DNA of 64,000 nt, taken from positions 62,001 through 126,000 of the forward strand of contig MU266394.1 of the NCBI GenBank assembly GCA_021014945.1, written 5' to 3'. How positions within the stretch are numbered: position 1 is the first letter of the stretch; every line of letters begins with the position of its first letter. The notes under the pieces are model-generated. The model was given only the letters and a program-made list of their open reading frames with translations, made no database searches and was not told the DNA's origin. The translations under genes and the position numbers were made by a program. Positions 24,058 through 34,389 of this stretch are shown here, piece after piece. Origin of the DNA: Leucogyrophana mollusca. Its lineage: Eukaryota; Basidiomycota; Agaricomycetes; Boletales.

Positions 24058-26410
24058 TCAAGTGCCGGGAACGCCCTTCTCCGGATCCCTGATGTTAGCG
24101 TCTTTGCGTCTTCGCATCTTCCTCCGAAGAAAAAGCACCGGCCACCACAAACGACAGGTCCAGAACTCGCTGTCCTCCCTCTCGTGCAAGGGACTCTTCG
24201 ACTGGCCCGCCACCACAAGCCAAGCGGTCAGAAGAGTGAGTGCTATGGATGCTTCAATGTAATGGGTCAATGTTTCGAATGATCCCGGGTTGATCTCTTT
24301 GACATTCATTCCAAACACACCCTAGCAAGTGACGTAAGTTGGGGTTCATAGACATGGAAGGGCTCACTCACGGCTATAAAGCTTGCGGGAAGGAATATCA
24401 AGGTGAGGTATGATATCTTTGTATAATGTCATGTCAAGATGTGGTGAAAGGATTGGAATAAAACACTCACTTGTCTCATCGCTGCAGAGTCTCGCACAGT
24501 TGCTTCGGTCAATCGCCGCATATGCTTGCTGTCTTCGATGTTTACGCTGGCAAAGGCCTGCAGGTGTCGTATTAGCAATCGTTCTACGTGTATCGGGCCA
24601 TGATAGGCGCACCAGGTCCATAACGTTCTTCAGTCGACTGCTCAGCATGTCCCTGCGTCCCTGAAGCCTCTCGATCTCAAATAAAAGGTTGTCGCATTCC
24701 TTCTTCATCAATTTCCCCGAGCGCTCTCGGTCTACGGGAGTCCAAGAAGAGGATTCCAGGGCAGGATTGGGAGTATTTAACACGAAGGTGACAGATTTGT
24801 AAAACTCCTGTAACAGAGAGGCGTAATACAGTAGGTGGGCCTGCAATATGTGGAGTTCGCGAGTGAGATATGTTTCATTGGTTGCTATTACGCGCGATTC
24901 CTTGACGACGATTTCCTGAATCAGCGCAACCATACATGGTATAGATTCCACTCACCAGGTAATTGATATGCGTGTACAGCATCTCAAATGCCTCGTCCCA
25001 AGCGTAGAGTGCGTACCACAAGACAGCCACCAGGACAAATGTGGGGTCATTTGACCCGGTGAAGATCTTACTCCAATACACGCTTTGACTGGCTCTGAGG
25101 ATGAGAGAATGCAGTAATTTGGATGAAGTTCTTCCAGAGCAGACACTTGGGTGGTAGGAGATAATTGTGCTGGAATCCGGGGAAGAAGTGCGGACCATAT
25201 GGATGGCGAGCAGATCGGTCAACAGGACGCTGTCAGCTGAAAGGCATTTGGTATCGAATGGAGAATAGGCGAACAGGACATACTGGAGGAGAGGGAAAGC
25301 GAGGCTTGGGTATCGATAACTTGATGATGGTTAGCACTATATCATCGGCAGGGCTAGCACGATGACGAGAGATTACATACCTGTAAGTGGAGATTTCTGA
25401 CAGGCGGACGGGGGCTGTGACAGGTGTGCATCGAGTAGCTCTTGAGACACTGTGAGTGGAGGAGCAACGGCATCCAGCATTACTCGTATAAACGGAAGTG
25501 TGATCGTAATATCTGTATTTCGAGTGAGCGAAACAAATGACCTTCTGTAGCGTTGTCACTTACGATCTCCCTCGTTCGGCCGGGGATCTTCCTGATACTG
25601 AGACGGTATCCAATTCACCGAAGACGAAAAGAAGAATGGCTCGATATTGTATCTAAAAGATGTCAACTGACCTGTCGTATTTACGAAAAGTCGGGGATCG
25701 CGCACCGTGTACCCAACATCTTCATTACAGATACGGATAGATTGTCGACGAATAGAGCTCGGAGACGTATACCCTCCGGCCGCTGCGATAACTAATGTAG
25801 GAACTCAACATAAGGGAAAATGTTTCTGACTCACCTTTGTCTGGACAAGTTTCCAAGCGTCGTCCCGACTACGTGCTTCCCCTGGGAGCGGACGGTCTAC
25901 AAAGGACCCATCTTCCATGATGTCGACTCGATATGTCAAGCAATCCTCGGAATCAGAGCAACTGGTCATGATCCGGCTCCGTTTCACCTGGTCTGGTGTC
26001 CAATTTCCGAATAGACTCTGGGGATATCCTTGCCATGACATATCGCTGACTCCCTCTCGTGACTTCGAATGGATGGGACCAAGATCTGAGTGGACGCGAC
26101 GGGCATTCGAGTCAGCGGTGGCGAAGTCCGAGTTGAAATCTATCCACGGCCATGGACCCGAAGGGACCGCATGACGGTATCTGGAAGGGAGTGACACATC
26201 AGTTTCTGTACCCCAACGTGGTCCCGGACATGTTAGAAGTGCCTGGCAGGCACAAGTTGCCAGCTCAAGAATGAGTACTCACTTTGGTGCAGGTGCTCGT
26301 GAAGGTGCCTGCCTCTGGCGAGGACCGAGGGAGCGGGAATCGCCGCTAACGCATTCAGATGCGGTCTTTGATGCACAATATGACGAACTGTCTCCAATGG
26401 TAGCAGACAT
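24058..26410 (-). CDS. CorA-like Mg2+ transporter family protein
   Basis: Membrane protein of the CorA/metal-ion transporter superfamily. The eleven exons are 26410-26283, 26180-25835, 25782-25685, 25652-25564, 25512-25381, 25319-25284, 25236-24956, 24915-24613, 24557-24471, 24416-24372 and 24321-24058. They total 1809 nt, or 602 residues. The first exon starts at an ATG giving MSATIGDSSSY and joins in frame to KYRHAVPSGPWPW. The middle has the family pattern IRLRALFVDNL and FFFSSSVNWIPSQYQED. A helical region follows (HLLYYASLLQEFYKSV), then YLTLIFLPASFIAGVFGMN and a second hydrophobic stretch ALTLLTAWLVV. The GMN tripeptide is the selectivity signature of CorA channels. This fungal group is often expanded in basidiomycetes, and Mg2+ transport itself is inferred from the motif. 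Confidence 0.88.
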
Positions 26411-28468
26411 GAAGTCTTGGACAGGGGATTGAGTTAAAGGGGTGCCTTCCCGCAGCCTGAAGGCCTATGTAGATATACTGCAGGCCGCATGTCGAGCCGG
26501 GACTCTGGCCAGCCGGGGTTGAACCTAGTACTCGTTTAGGTCCTAAAATGAAAACATGTTTGGCTAGTGGCACAGATACGGAATCAATGCGTGCAGCACG
26601 GTGACTTGCAGGTAGGGACCCAGGTAGCTCGGACGCCGGACACCAGTTTCCGTCACCTGAATGCATATGTCTGGTGCTTAACAGCCTTATGTTAGCGCTG
26701 AATGGGGTGTTGATCGCCATGGAGTTTTTCAGATTTCTTCCTGCTCTGCCATTGAAGGCTGCAAACAATGTTAGAACTGGACCAAACATGAGGCGATAAG
26801 CCGTATCGGAGGGACTCACGCTCGCACCTTGAAACGAGGTCCATTGAACACCAGCTTGAAGAACGGGCGGGAGAGAATCCACTCTGCAACCACGCCACTG
26901 CGGGCGCATTAGCGATAATGCTAACGAGCGAGATCCGAATGCTCCAGGGTGGAAGTAAACGTGGCTGCATAGCCCAATGAATGCATCGACTTGCATACTT
27001 TCTCTAGCACCGGAAATCCATAAGATCGACATGATCCATGCACTGATCGTCGTTATGACCCACGGTAGGCACCTGCGAGGAGGCTGAAACAGCGGTTGCG
27101 AGGACAATCATGCTTCTGCGGAGGTCACAGCTGCAGGAAGCTTGCATCCAGTCGCGGGGACGTATGCAACCACCACTGCTTCAGCTCACATCAAGCGCTA
27201 GGGTTCGCATCCACCCCGAAAGTGATCGTCACATCGACGCCAACACGCGGTAACAAAGGAACACTCCCAACGTCTTCCTTATTAAATTCTGCTTCATCTG
27301 CCACAATAGCCGTAGGCTTCCAAGAGAACGCGATGTCTCAGGGCTTCAAACTGTGATCTGAAGCTCATTTTCCTCAAAGGAACAACATGCCAGCCTGAAA
27401 ACACGCGTCAATGTCGTCGGTATCACGGCATTACAGCAAGACAACACTTCTCTAGACCTCCCGCCTCACCTGCCACAATGACAGTAGCCTATGAGGGTTA
27501 CCGTCTGACCGTGAGCCGCGTGTAGATGAGTAGGTCGCGCCATTCTGCTCCTCACAGCGTCAGAGCCGTACATGTAGTCACAGACGAACACTGCGGCCGA
27601 AGTGATAGCACCCGACGATTACTATTAGTCAGCACTTGGTTTCTTCCACCGCCAGATAAGCGAACTTGAAGCTTGTTTGGGACCTGCACTTAACCGACAC
27701 ACTACAGTTTATAGTGGCACGCTTTCACCCCTCTTTCAAAAAGTAAAGGACTATTCGAGGAATGCGTGTATATTTGGCCTTGGAAGTCAGACGTCTACAC
27801 TGATAGGTGCAGGCTTCAAAGTCACTAAAACCCCCGGAGGGCCTGATTCCGGTCCTTGAGGAAGCTTTGCGTGTGGTCCTCGCAGAAGCGCAGAGACACC
27901 CGAAGATATGGAACTCAAAGAACCACGTGCCTTCTGGGTATGTACGAATGGGAATCCTGTGATATAGGTCTGCTCCAAACATTTGTCCAGTCCCTCAGAT
28001 AACGTTCATTTAGCAAAATCTACACCCCCCGGCCCGCCTCCAAAAGCCTGGTCGACATATGTCATTTCGAGGAATGCTCTTCAGCCGCAGTAGAGAGCGT
28101 GACCTATCACAGCGTACATCACCGCCTTATGGGTGTCAGCTTTTTGGGACAAGATAAAGGGATTCTATGTGACACTCTTGCGTGCTCCCTTTGGTACGAA
28201 ATCTGCTTAAATAACTTGTGTCAGTTATACCCCTCCTTCCGTTAGGGAGCTCGTTGGGCGCAGATGTGACTCTATTCTAACTTTGTGCGGCTTTCCCATG
28301 GCAGAAGTACACTGCTCGGTCATCTGAACCTTACAAGCGCTCGAGAAAACAACAGAACTACGGAATATTCTTTATGGGGATCGCCAGTCTTCTTAAAAGA
28401 CTCAGTCGTCTCCCCTAGCCGGGAGATCCCCTGCGTATCTTGTCCTTCCTTTCGCAGGTGTTTTGTCG
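26411..28468. other. Divergent intergenic region CorA-like / P450 B, no gene recognised
   Basis: About 2 kb lies between two divergent starts. A minus-strand ORF at 26355-27107 (250 codons) has one hydrophobic stretch near its start (WVITTISAWIMSILWI) but resembles no family known to me. It overlaps the CorA-like first exon in another frame. A CACGTG lies at 27924-27929. I see no transposon ends, tRNA or long repeat. Relics of decayed genes cannot be excluded. Confidence 0.45.
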
Positions 28469-30593
28469 ATGTCGTTCTACCTCTCAGCTGTCGGTCTTAT
28501 ATCTTTGGTCACCCTCGTGGTTGTTCGGCTTCTAGCGAAGAGAACTGTGAATGACCTACCCCTTCCTCCTGGACCTACACCTGTTCCTGTCCTAGGTAAC
28601 TTACTCGCGATACAACGCGATGCCCCCTGGCTAACTTACAAGGAATGGAGCATGATTTACGGTGTGTGATCGTGTATTTTTGTGTTGTTGAAACTGAACG
28701 CCGCCGAATGCGAAGGTGACCTTATCTACACAAGGATACTCAGCCAGGACGCCATCATCATCAATTCAGAAAAAGTCGCCCGTGCGCTACTTGAAGGCCG
28801 TTCGTCTAATTACTCGGACAGACCGCGCTTTGCCACAATCGAACTGTGTGTTGTAACACCATGGAGTATGGTCCAATTGTAATGACGGCGCTCTGCGACA
28901 CAGTTTCGGGATTGCCTTCAGGACCGTCTTTCTGGCATATGGAAACACCTGGCGGCTACACCGCAGACTCTACCACCAGTCTTTTCGTGCAGATGCCGCC
29001 ATTCAGTACCGTCCTATGCAACTTCAGAAGGCACGACAGCTCCTGGTCGATCTCTTGAGCGACCCTGAAGCCAACGAGTTGGAAATACACCTACAGAAGT
29101 TTGTTCTGCGGATCTCGTGCACTATTGCCTCTAACACACTTCGCAGCCATTCAGCCTCCATCATTATGTCTGCCGTATATGACTATGACACACAAATTAA
29201 TGATCCACTCGTAGCAATAGTGAAAGGGGTGATGGACATGGTCATCAAAGCTGAGACGCCCGACAAGGCAGCTATCTTAGACGCTTATCCTATTCGTGCG
29301 TCTCAAGGTCCTTCAATCGCGGCGTTCGGTGGTAGCTCACTTCCGTCCAGTTACGCGTCTCCCCGCCTGGTTCCCTGGTGCCTCGTTCAGACGCCACGCG
29401 CTTCATTGCAGAAAGTATATCCCAGACATGGTTGAAAAGCCTTTCGAGCACGTGAAGAAGAACATGGTCCGTTTTGTTCGTCAAAAACCGATCCTCTTCC
29501 TCACCTTGTTTATAGGCTGCGGGGACAGCAGGACCATCGATGGTATCCGAATCTCTCAAAAGAATAAAACCTGAGGATGATTTTGGACAGCTTGAGCGGG
29601 CCATCAAAGAGTCTTCTGCGACCGCTTTTAGCGCCGCATCTGAAACTGTGCGCGAATAGCAAACCCTCTGGGGATATAGTTTGATTTTTTTTTTACCAGA
29701 CTTACTCAACACTACTCGTCTTCATTCTCCAGATGGTTCTAAATCCGCCAGTGCAGGAGCACGCTCAGGCAGAAATCGATCAGGTCATAGGTTCTGATAG
29801 ACTTCCGGATTTCAGCGACAGGCCTTCATTACCATACATCGAAGCTATCCTCCGTGAAACACTGAGGTTCTATCCCGTCGCACCTTTAGGTTCGAATTTA
29901 AATTACTACTTTCCCATCGTCAACCCCTGATGGAACTTGATCCCTGTAGGGATACCGCACGCCGCCGTGAATAGCGATACCTACGAGGGATATCGGATTC
30001 CGAAAGGTCTGTCCAATGGTTCCTTCGTTTTACCCTTACTGACTGCTCAGCAGGAGCGACCCTCATCACAAACCATTGGTATGTTCTTTACTCGTGCCTC
30101 ATATAATCTAATTGGCGTCGTCTAGGGCGATGTCACGCGACGAGTCCAAGTACCCCAATGCTTCCGAATTTAGACCGGAGAGGTTCATCACTGAGAGTGG
30201 TGAACTCAACGATGACACGGCTATGTTTGGCTTCGGTTGGGGTCGGAGGATTTGTCCAGGTGTGTTACTTGCCACATACCGTACCGTGGACGATTCGTAC
30301 TCACCCTGTTCAGGTCGATTCGTTGCGGACGCGTCGCTGTGGTCCGCCATTGTGTCCATGTTGACTGTCTTCAAATTCACCAAGGTAAAGGATGGCCATG
30401 GAAGAGATATCGATTTCGAGCCAAAGTGGACTGCTGGAGCTGCATCGTGCGTGTATTTTTGTGTGATTGAACGAAGATCGTTTATCATCTCAAAACTGAT
30501 AGTCGTCCGGTGAAATTCCCTTGTCGGATCGTTCCCAGGAAGGCGGGTATGGACATGGAAAAACTGGTTCATTTGATCAGGTCAGCCCCATGA
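28469..30593 (+). CDS. Cytochrome P450 B (E-class, OrdA-like)
   Basis: Haem-thiolate monooxygenase with an N-terminal membrane anchor (LVTLVVVRLLA); substrate unknown. The twelve exons are 28469-28661, 28716-28845, 28904-29098, 29147-29295, 29351-29466, 29516-29647, 29700-29889, 29950-30006, 30054-30078, 30126-30259, 30314-30446 and 30503-30593. They total 1545 nt, or 514 residues. Unspliced, the locus looks broken, with stops and frame changes, but every break matches a GT-AG intron. Motifs: PPGPTPVPVLGN; WRLHRR C-helix; I-helix SAASETTYST; ExxR in ILRETLRFYP; PERF; and haem loop FGWGRRICPGR. The I-helix has Ala where most P450s have the Gly of AGxxT. It is a close paralogue of P450 C (49423-51536): ten of the twelve exons have the same length. 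Confidence 0.92.
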
Positions 30594-30980
30594 TGTGACC
30601 ACTACTGTTCGGCTGGATCTTTCCCATACCTGTGGTGAAGGGGACACATCAATGGTTGCATTCCACGTTGAAGGTCGATTCGTTCGTTTGGTAGTCTGTG
30701 TAACGTCCTTCTTATGGCCCGGCTCGCAAATAATACTTCGATTTTAACGTCTCGAAGCCCAAAATCTTCGAAGTACTCGCATACTAACTCAAACGTTCGG
30801 AATTGATATGGTTTGGTTGAGGCGTTACTGTATTTGAGCCAGCAAGATGTTATTATCGGTTATTGTAGAACTAGTGCTAACATTAAGATCCTACAGTTTT
30901 TGATGGCAGTATATGCGACAGTCCGTTCACTAGCTATGCAGCGTTTGTGTTTCCTTGCTCTGGGGTATTTTGACTAAAGC
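30594..30980. other. Convergent spacer P450 B / glycosyltransferase-like gene
   Basis: These 387 bp separate two stop codons on opposite strands. The DNA is AT-rich in parts and presumably holds both 3' UTRs. Nothing else was recognised. Confidence 0.45.
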
Positions 30981-33177
30981 CTACAAGCTGGCTTGCCAGG
31001 TTCGGACCCAGTCTACGATCTGGCTCGCCAGCACTCTTCCTTTTTCGTCCCTCACTTCACTACCAATCCCGAGTGCGCCTTTTTTCCGCATCTCCGCCTT
31101 GCCCTTTCGTCCGAGGGACCAGGCCTCCTGTATAGCCAGCGCCCAGTCACCATCCTCATAAGCTGCACGCGAAAGTTCCAACCCAACCCCTTCTTGAGAA
31201 AGAAGCAGTTTGAGCCCGTGTTCCTCCACGAAGAGAGGGCGCGACACGTAGATGAACGGCGTACAAGAGTCCACACACTCCGACACAGTGCCATAGCCCT
31301 ACCATTTCGTTTGTGAGTAGCGTCAAAACAAATGCGCAGCTGCGACGTACCAGTTTGCCAAGTAGAACGTCGGCGACCGCGGTCAGATCTGGCATGTAGA
31401 CATACTTCGGCGCAACATAGAATCCTTCTGGTAAACTATTATCTGCACCATCCTCCCCACTTCCGCTCCACTGTTCCTTGGATACCCCACAAATGATTGC
31501 TATCCATGATGGATCTGGCAGCAGGTGTGGCTCGAACTCCTGAACAACGTCATGGAGGCCCATATCCGTAACAGAGGTAATCAATGCATCGAAATAGGAA
31601 TAGGTCACGTTCTTCCTGGATTCCGTTTCCGTCGCCAGAAGTGAGCACACAGCAGATTCGGCGGCCGTCATACTCCCGTATTCTGATTTGGATACTGGAG
31701 GCGCTCCGGGAATGAAGATATGCGAGGGTGTAGCAAGCCTGGCGGGGGTATTATCAGGGGGGGTGCTTGGTATAGCGCTTGATGGCGTACTGCTACCGCT
31801 ACTGTGCGAGGTACATGAAAGAGGAGGACAGGGGTCGAATTTCGATGGACAACGCGCTGGTGGTGGTCTCACATTGGAGTGATCGTGCTCTAAAAGAAGG
31901 TTGGTACGTGACGCAATGTTGCTGTCGTCAGCGTCCGCTGGACTTCCCCAAACAATCAATTCCGATCGTGCACTCTTTGGCGACGCCCGCGTAGACGGAA
32001 TTGAGCTGCTGATTGTACTACTCCGGCTTGAAGAAGGTTTGCGAAAGACCTGGCCCCCGAAAGAGACGACGAGTATTTTCGTCTTCTGCGGATCGTGCAG
32101 GTGCTCTGGGACGCCTAAGGAGGACAAAAAGCGGGACCGGCCGGAAGGAGTATATACTGACTCTGGGAGTTTTGTTATACTACGAACGAGAAGCGGGGCC
32201 TGTATGATCGCTCGCGGCACAGGCTTCGATCTAGCATTCGGATGCGGGAAGGGCATAGGCGGATGTAACGGATAGGACAACGGGGACTGGGTGAGGTGTG
32301 CGACGGTTTCGCTAAGAAGGGTGTTTGACTGTTGATCAGTCCAAGGCGGAGAAGGGAGGGCAGGAGCGCAAGAAAAGGAGGGAATGGGTATGCATCCCGG
32401 AAGGCGGACTAGCAGGTCAGCGCAGCGGTATCCGCTGTAGATCTCTTGTACCAGAGGTACCAGGTCAGCATGCGGTACCGGCTCATCCGGGATGAAACTA
32501 TCGATGGATAAAGACGAGTTGGCGGGCAGGAATTCTTCCCCAGGCAGAGTGTTGATATGATCTGTGTACGAAGTGGATAGGTAGCTGTAGACAGCATCAA
32601 ACGTAAAGTTCGTGATAAGGACAGACGGAAGCCCAGCGGCGTTTGCGGCAAGGCTGCAATATATATGATTATCAGACGGGTACGAGATAAAACCAATGTT
32701 GAACGCACCACCCCAGAAACGCTGCATCACTGAGTACGCAATCCGCGCGGATGCCGACTAGCCACGCTCGCTCCTGCTCGAGAAGGGCATCCTTTCGCGC
32801 AAGAAATGATTTAAGGACTTGAACGCTCTTTTGACGGTCGACTCGATATCTGCATTGTTGGTGTAAGGGCTCGTCAATGATTAAAGTGTATTTGGGGCTA
32901 GGTTAGACTGACGCTATAGGCTGCACAATGACCGGGTCGATCTCGGCATAACGGTACAATGCTCCAAGTTCAATGCTGTCCTCGAAAACATGTCTCGGAG
33001 CGGACGATACAATGTGTATGGTTGGCTTTGGGTCCAGGTTCCGGAGGTGACGAGCAAGGGCTGATACCCGCGTCGCGTGGCCGTAACCTGCAGAGGGATG
33101 TAAACGCACATAAAGCAACGTCAAAGGACAGACGTACCATGACCTGAGCAGTAATAAGCGAAACAAAGAGTGTCCAT
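30981..33177 (-). CDS. Glycosyltransferase-like protein related to the L-arabinokinase N-terminal domain
   Basis: The five exons are 33177-33138, 33087-32913, 32849-32712, 32653-31351 and 31298-30981. They total 1974 nt, or 657 residues. The N-terminus has YYCSGHGYGHATRVSALA, followed by IHIVSSAPRHVFEDSI and ADCVLSDAAFLGLAANAAG. These resemble the GT-B-like N-terminal region of plant L-arabinokinases and related bacterial and fungal proteins. The C-terminus continues the fold (GYGTVSECVDSCTPFIYVSR, then FVEEHGLKLLLSQEGVGLEL). The sugar kinase (GHMP) domain of the plant enzyme is absent, since the gene ends at DWVRTWQASL. A Ser/Pro-rich, probably disordered insert of well over 100 residues interrupts the middle, around 31680-32040. 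Activity and substrate are unknown. It shares a 1.2-kb divergent region with the paladin-like gene. Confidence 0.78.
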
Positions 33178-34389
33178 GGAAGGATCGTTTGAAGTCTCGG
33201 AGCGAGTGATAGCGAACAACCTAACGATAAATCAGGGCTTTTATACGTTGTAGGTGATATCGAGGGAGGGCATGAGGTCGTATCCACGGGCGGGACCGCG
33301 TTGGCCCGCGTTTACATCCGCCTCGTAACCTTCTACTCACCACAATTCGTGACTACCTAGTGAAGGTACAGGAGTCGACGTCGATAGGATGACGTCCGCA
33401 CGGCAAAATGTGGAAAAGTCGTGGTTCGATAGCATGTCCGGTCAAATTTGAAACCCATCGGGCTAGCGTTAGGCTGCTTCTGACGGATGGATGGTGCTTG
33501 AAGCCTTGGCCTCTGCGAAATCATTGGCCCGATAGCTCTGCCAAGATGCTCCCTGACGGGTGTCTCCTCGGGCATGCAACTATTAGTAGTAAGTACCAGG
33601 GCATTGTTGGAAGTTGAAGTTTGCGCTTACCTTTGAAGCTTTTACTTTACGTCTGGGGCTTACCGCTTACAAATAGTCTGAGACCTACACTCCATCTCAC
33701 TCGCCTGGAGCTCAGTTACAGCGCTAACGAACCAGGACGTTTAACGACGTTGGACTCCAAATTATCGTAGGATGTCCCGGCTTCCTCGAGGTTCGATCGA
33801 CTCGGCGCCCTTGCGTCTTCCTGTCAACTGATGCTGTTGCTCTCGTCGGGGAAAGATTTGATAAAACAAGCCGTCGGGTGCCGGCTTTAAGCCTGTCACC
33901 ATCCATGCAGTCCAATGCCACCTCTCATCCGGGTCGTTGCCTTCAATACAAAAAACAGGCATGAGAGTATTATTGACGAGCTGTGCATAATTCCGAGACC
34001 AAGGATGGTAACAAGCATAGACTTGTACAACACTTCAAGTATCGAGCACCACGCACAATTTAGTATGGCTTCTTGTACAAAATACATACATGACCGAGAT
34101 AAATGCAGGCTGCGCCGCTGTAACGAAGCCACGGTTAATTGACTAGTTCATATTGTCAATGCACTGGATGGGTGCGTGAATGTCGAACGTTGAATGTTGA
34201 CCCCCAGGAACAACTATATGAAATACGGGGTCCTCTCATGTTCACGTGACTCAATATATTGATCACGTGGCATAATCATGGCTTTCCCGCTCAGTGCCCC
34301 AAACCCTTGGCCGCATTGTGGTCGCCCTTTCATTTACGTTCGTTCCGGAAATTTTCTTCTCTCTTGTACTCGATAGTGCCGCTACTGCA
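33178..34389. promoter_or_regulatory. Divergent intergenic region, glycosyltransferase-like / paladin-like
   Basis: This 1.2-kb spacer separates two outward-facing start codons. Apart from the paired E-boxes near its right end, no feature is recognised. Short ORFs on both strands lack known domains. Confidence 0.5.
34243..34269. promoter_or_regulatory. Near-palindromic pair of CACGTG E-boxes upstream of the paladin-like gene
   Basis: Two CACGTG boxes (34243-34248 and 34264-34269) flank the palindrome TCAATATATTGA. The 27-bp block is a perfect inverted repeat except for one extra C. It ends 120 bp before the ATG at 34390. A binding role for a bHLH factor is inferred from the motif only. Confidence 0.4.

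Noticed and set aside
24035..24062. Short tandem TTCAACC-like repeat at the end of the CorA-like gene.
   Set aside because: Only two to three imperfect units; it overlaps the stop codon and is too short to be called a repeat element.
28469..30593. P450 B looked like a pseudogene because of stops and frame changes in the raw sequence.
   Set aside because: Every break coincides with a GT-AG intron. The spliced frame is 514 codons, with all motifs present and the same exon lengths as P450 C.
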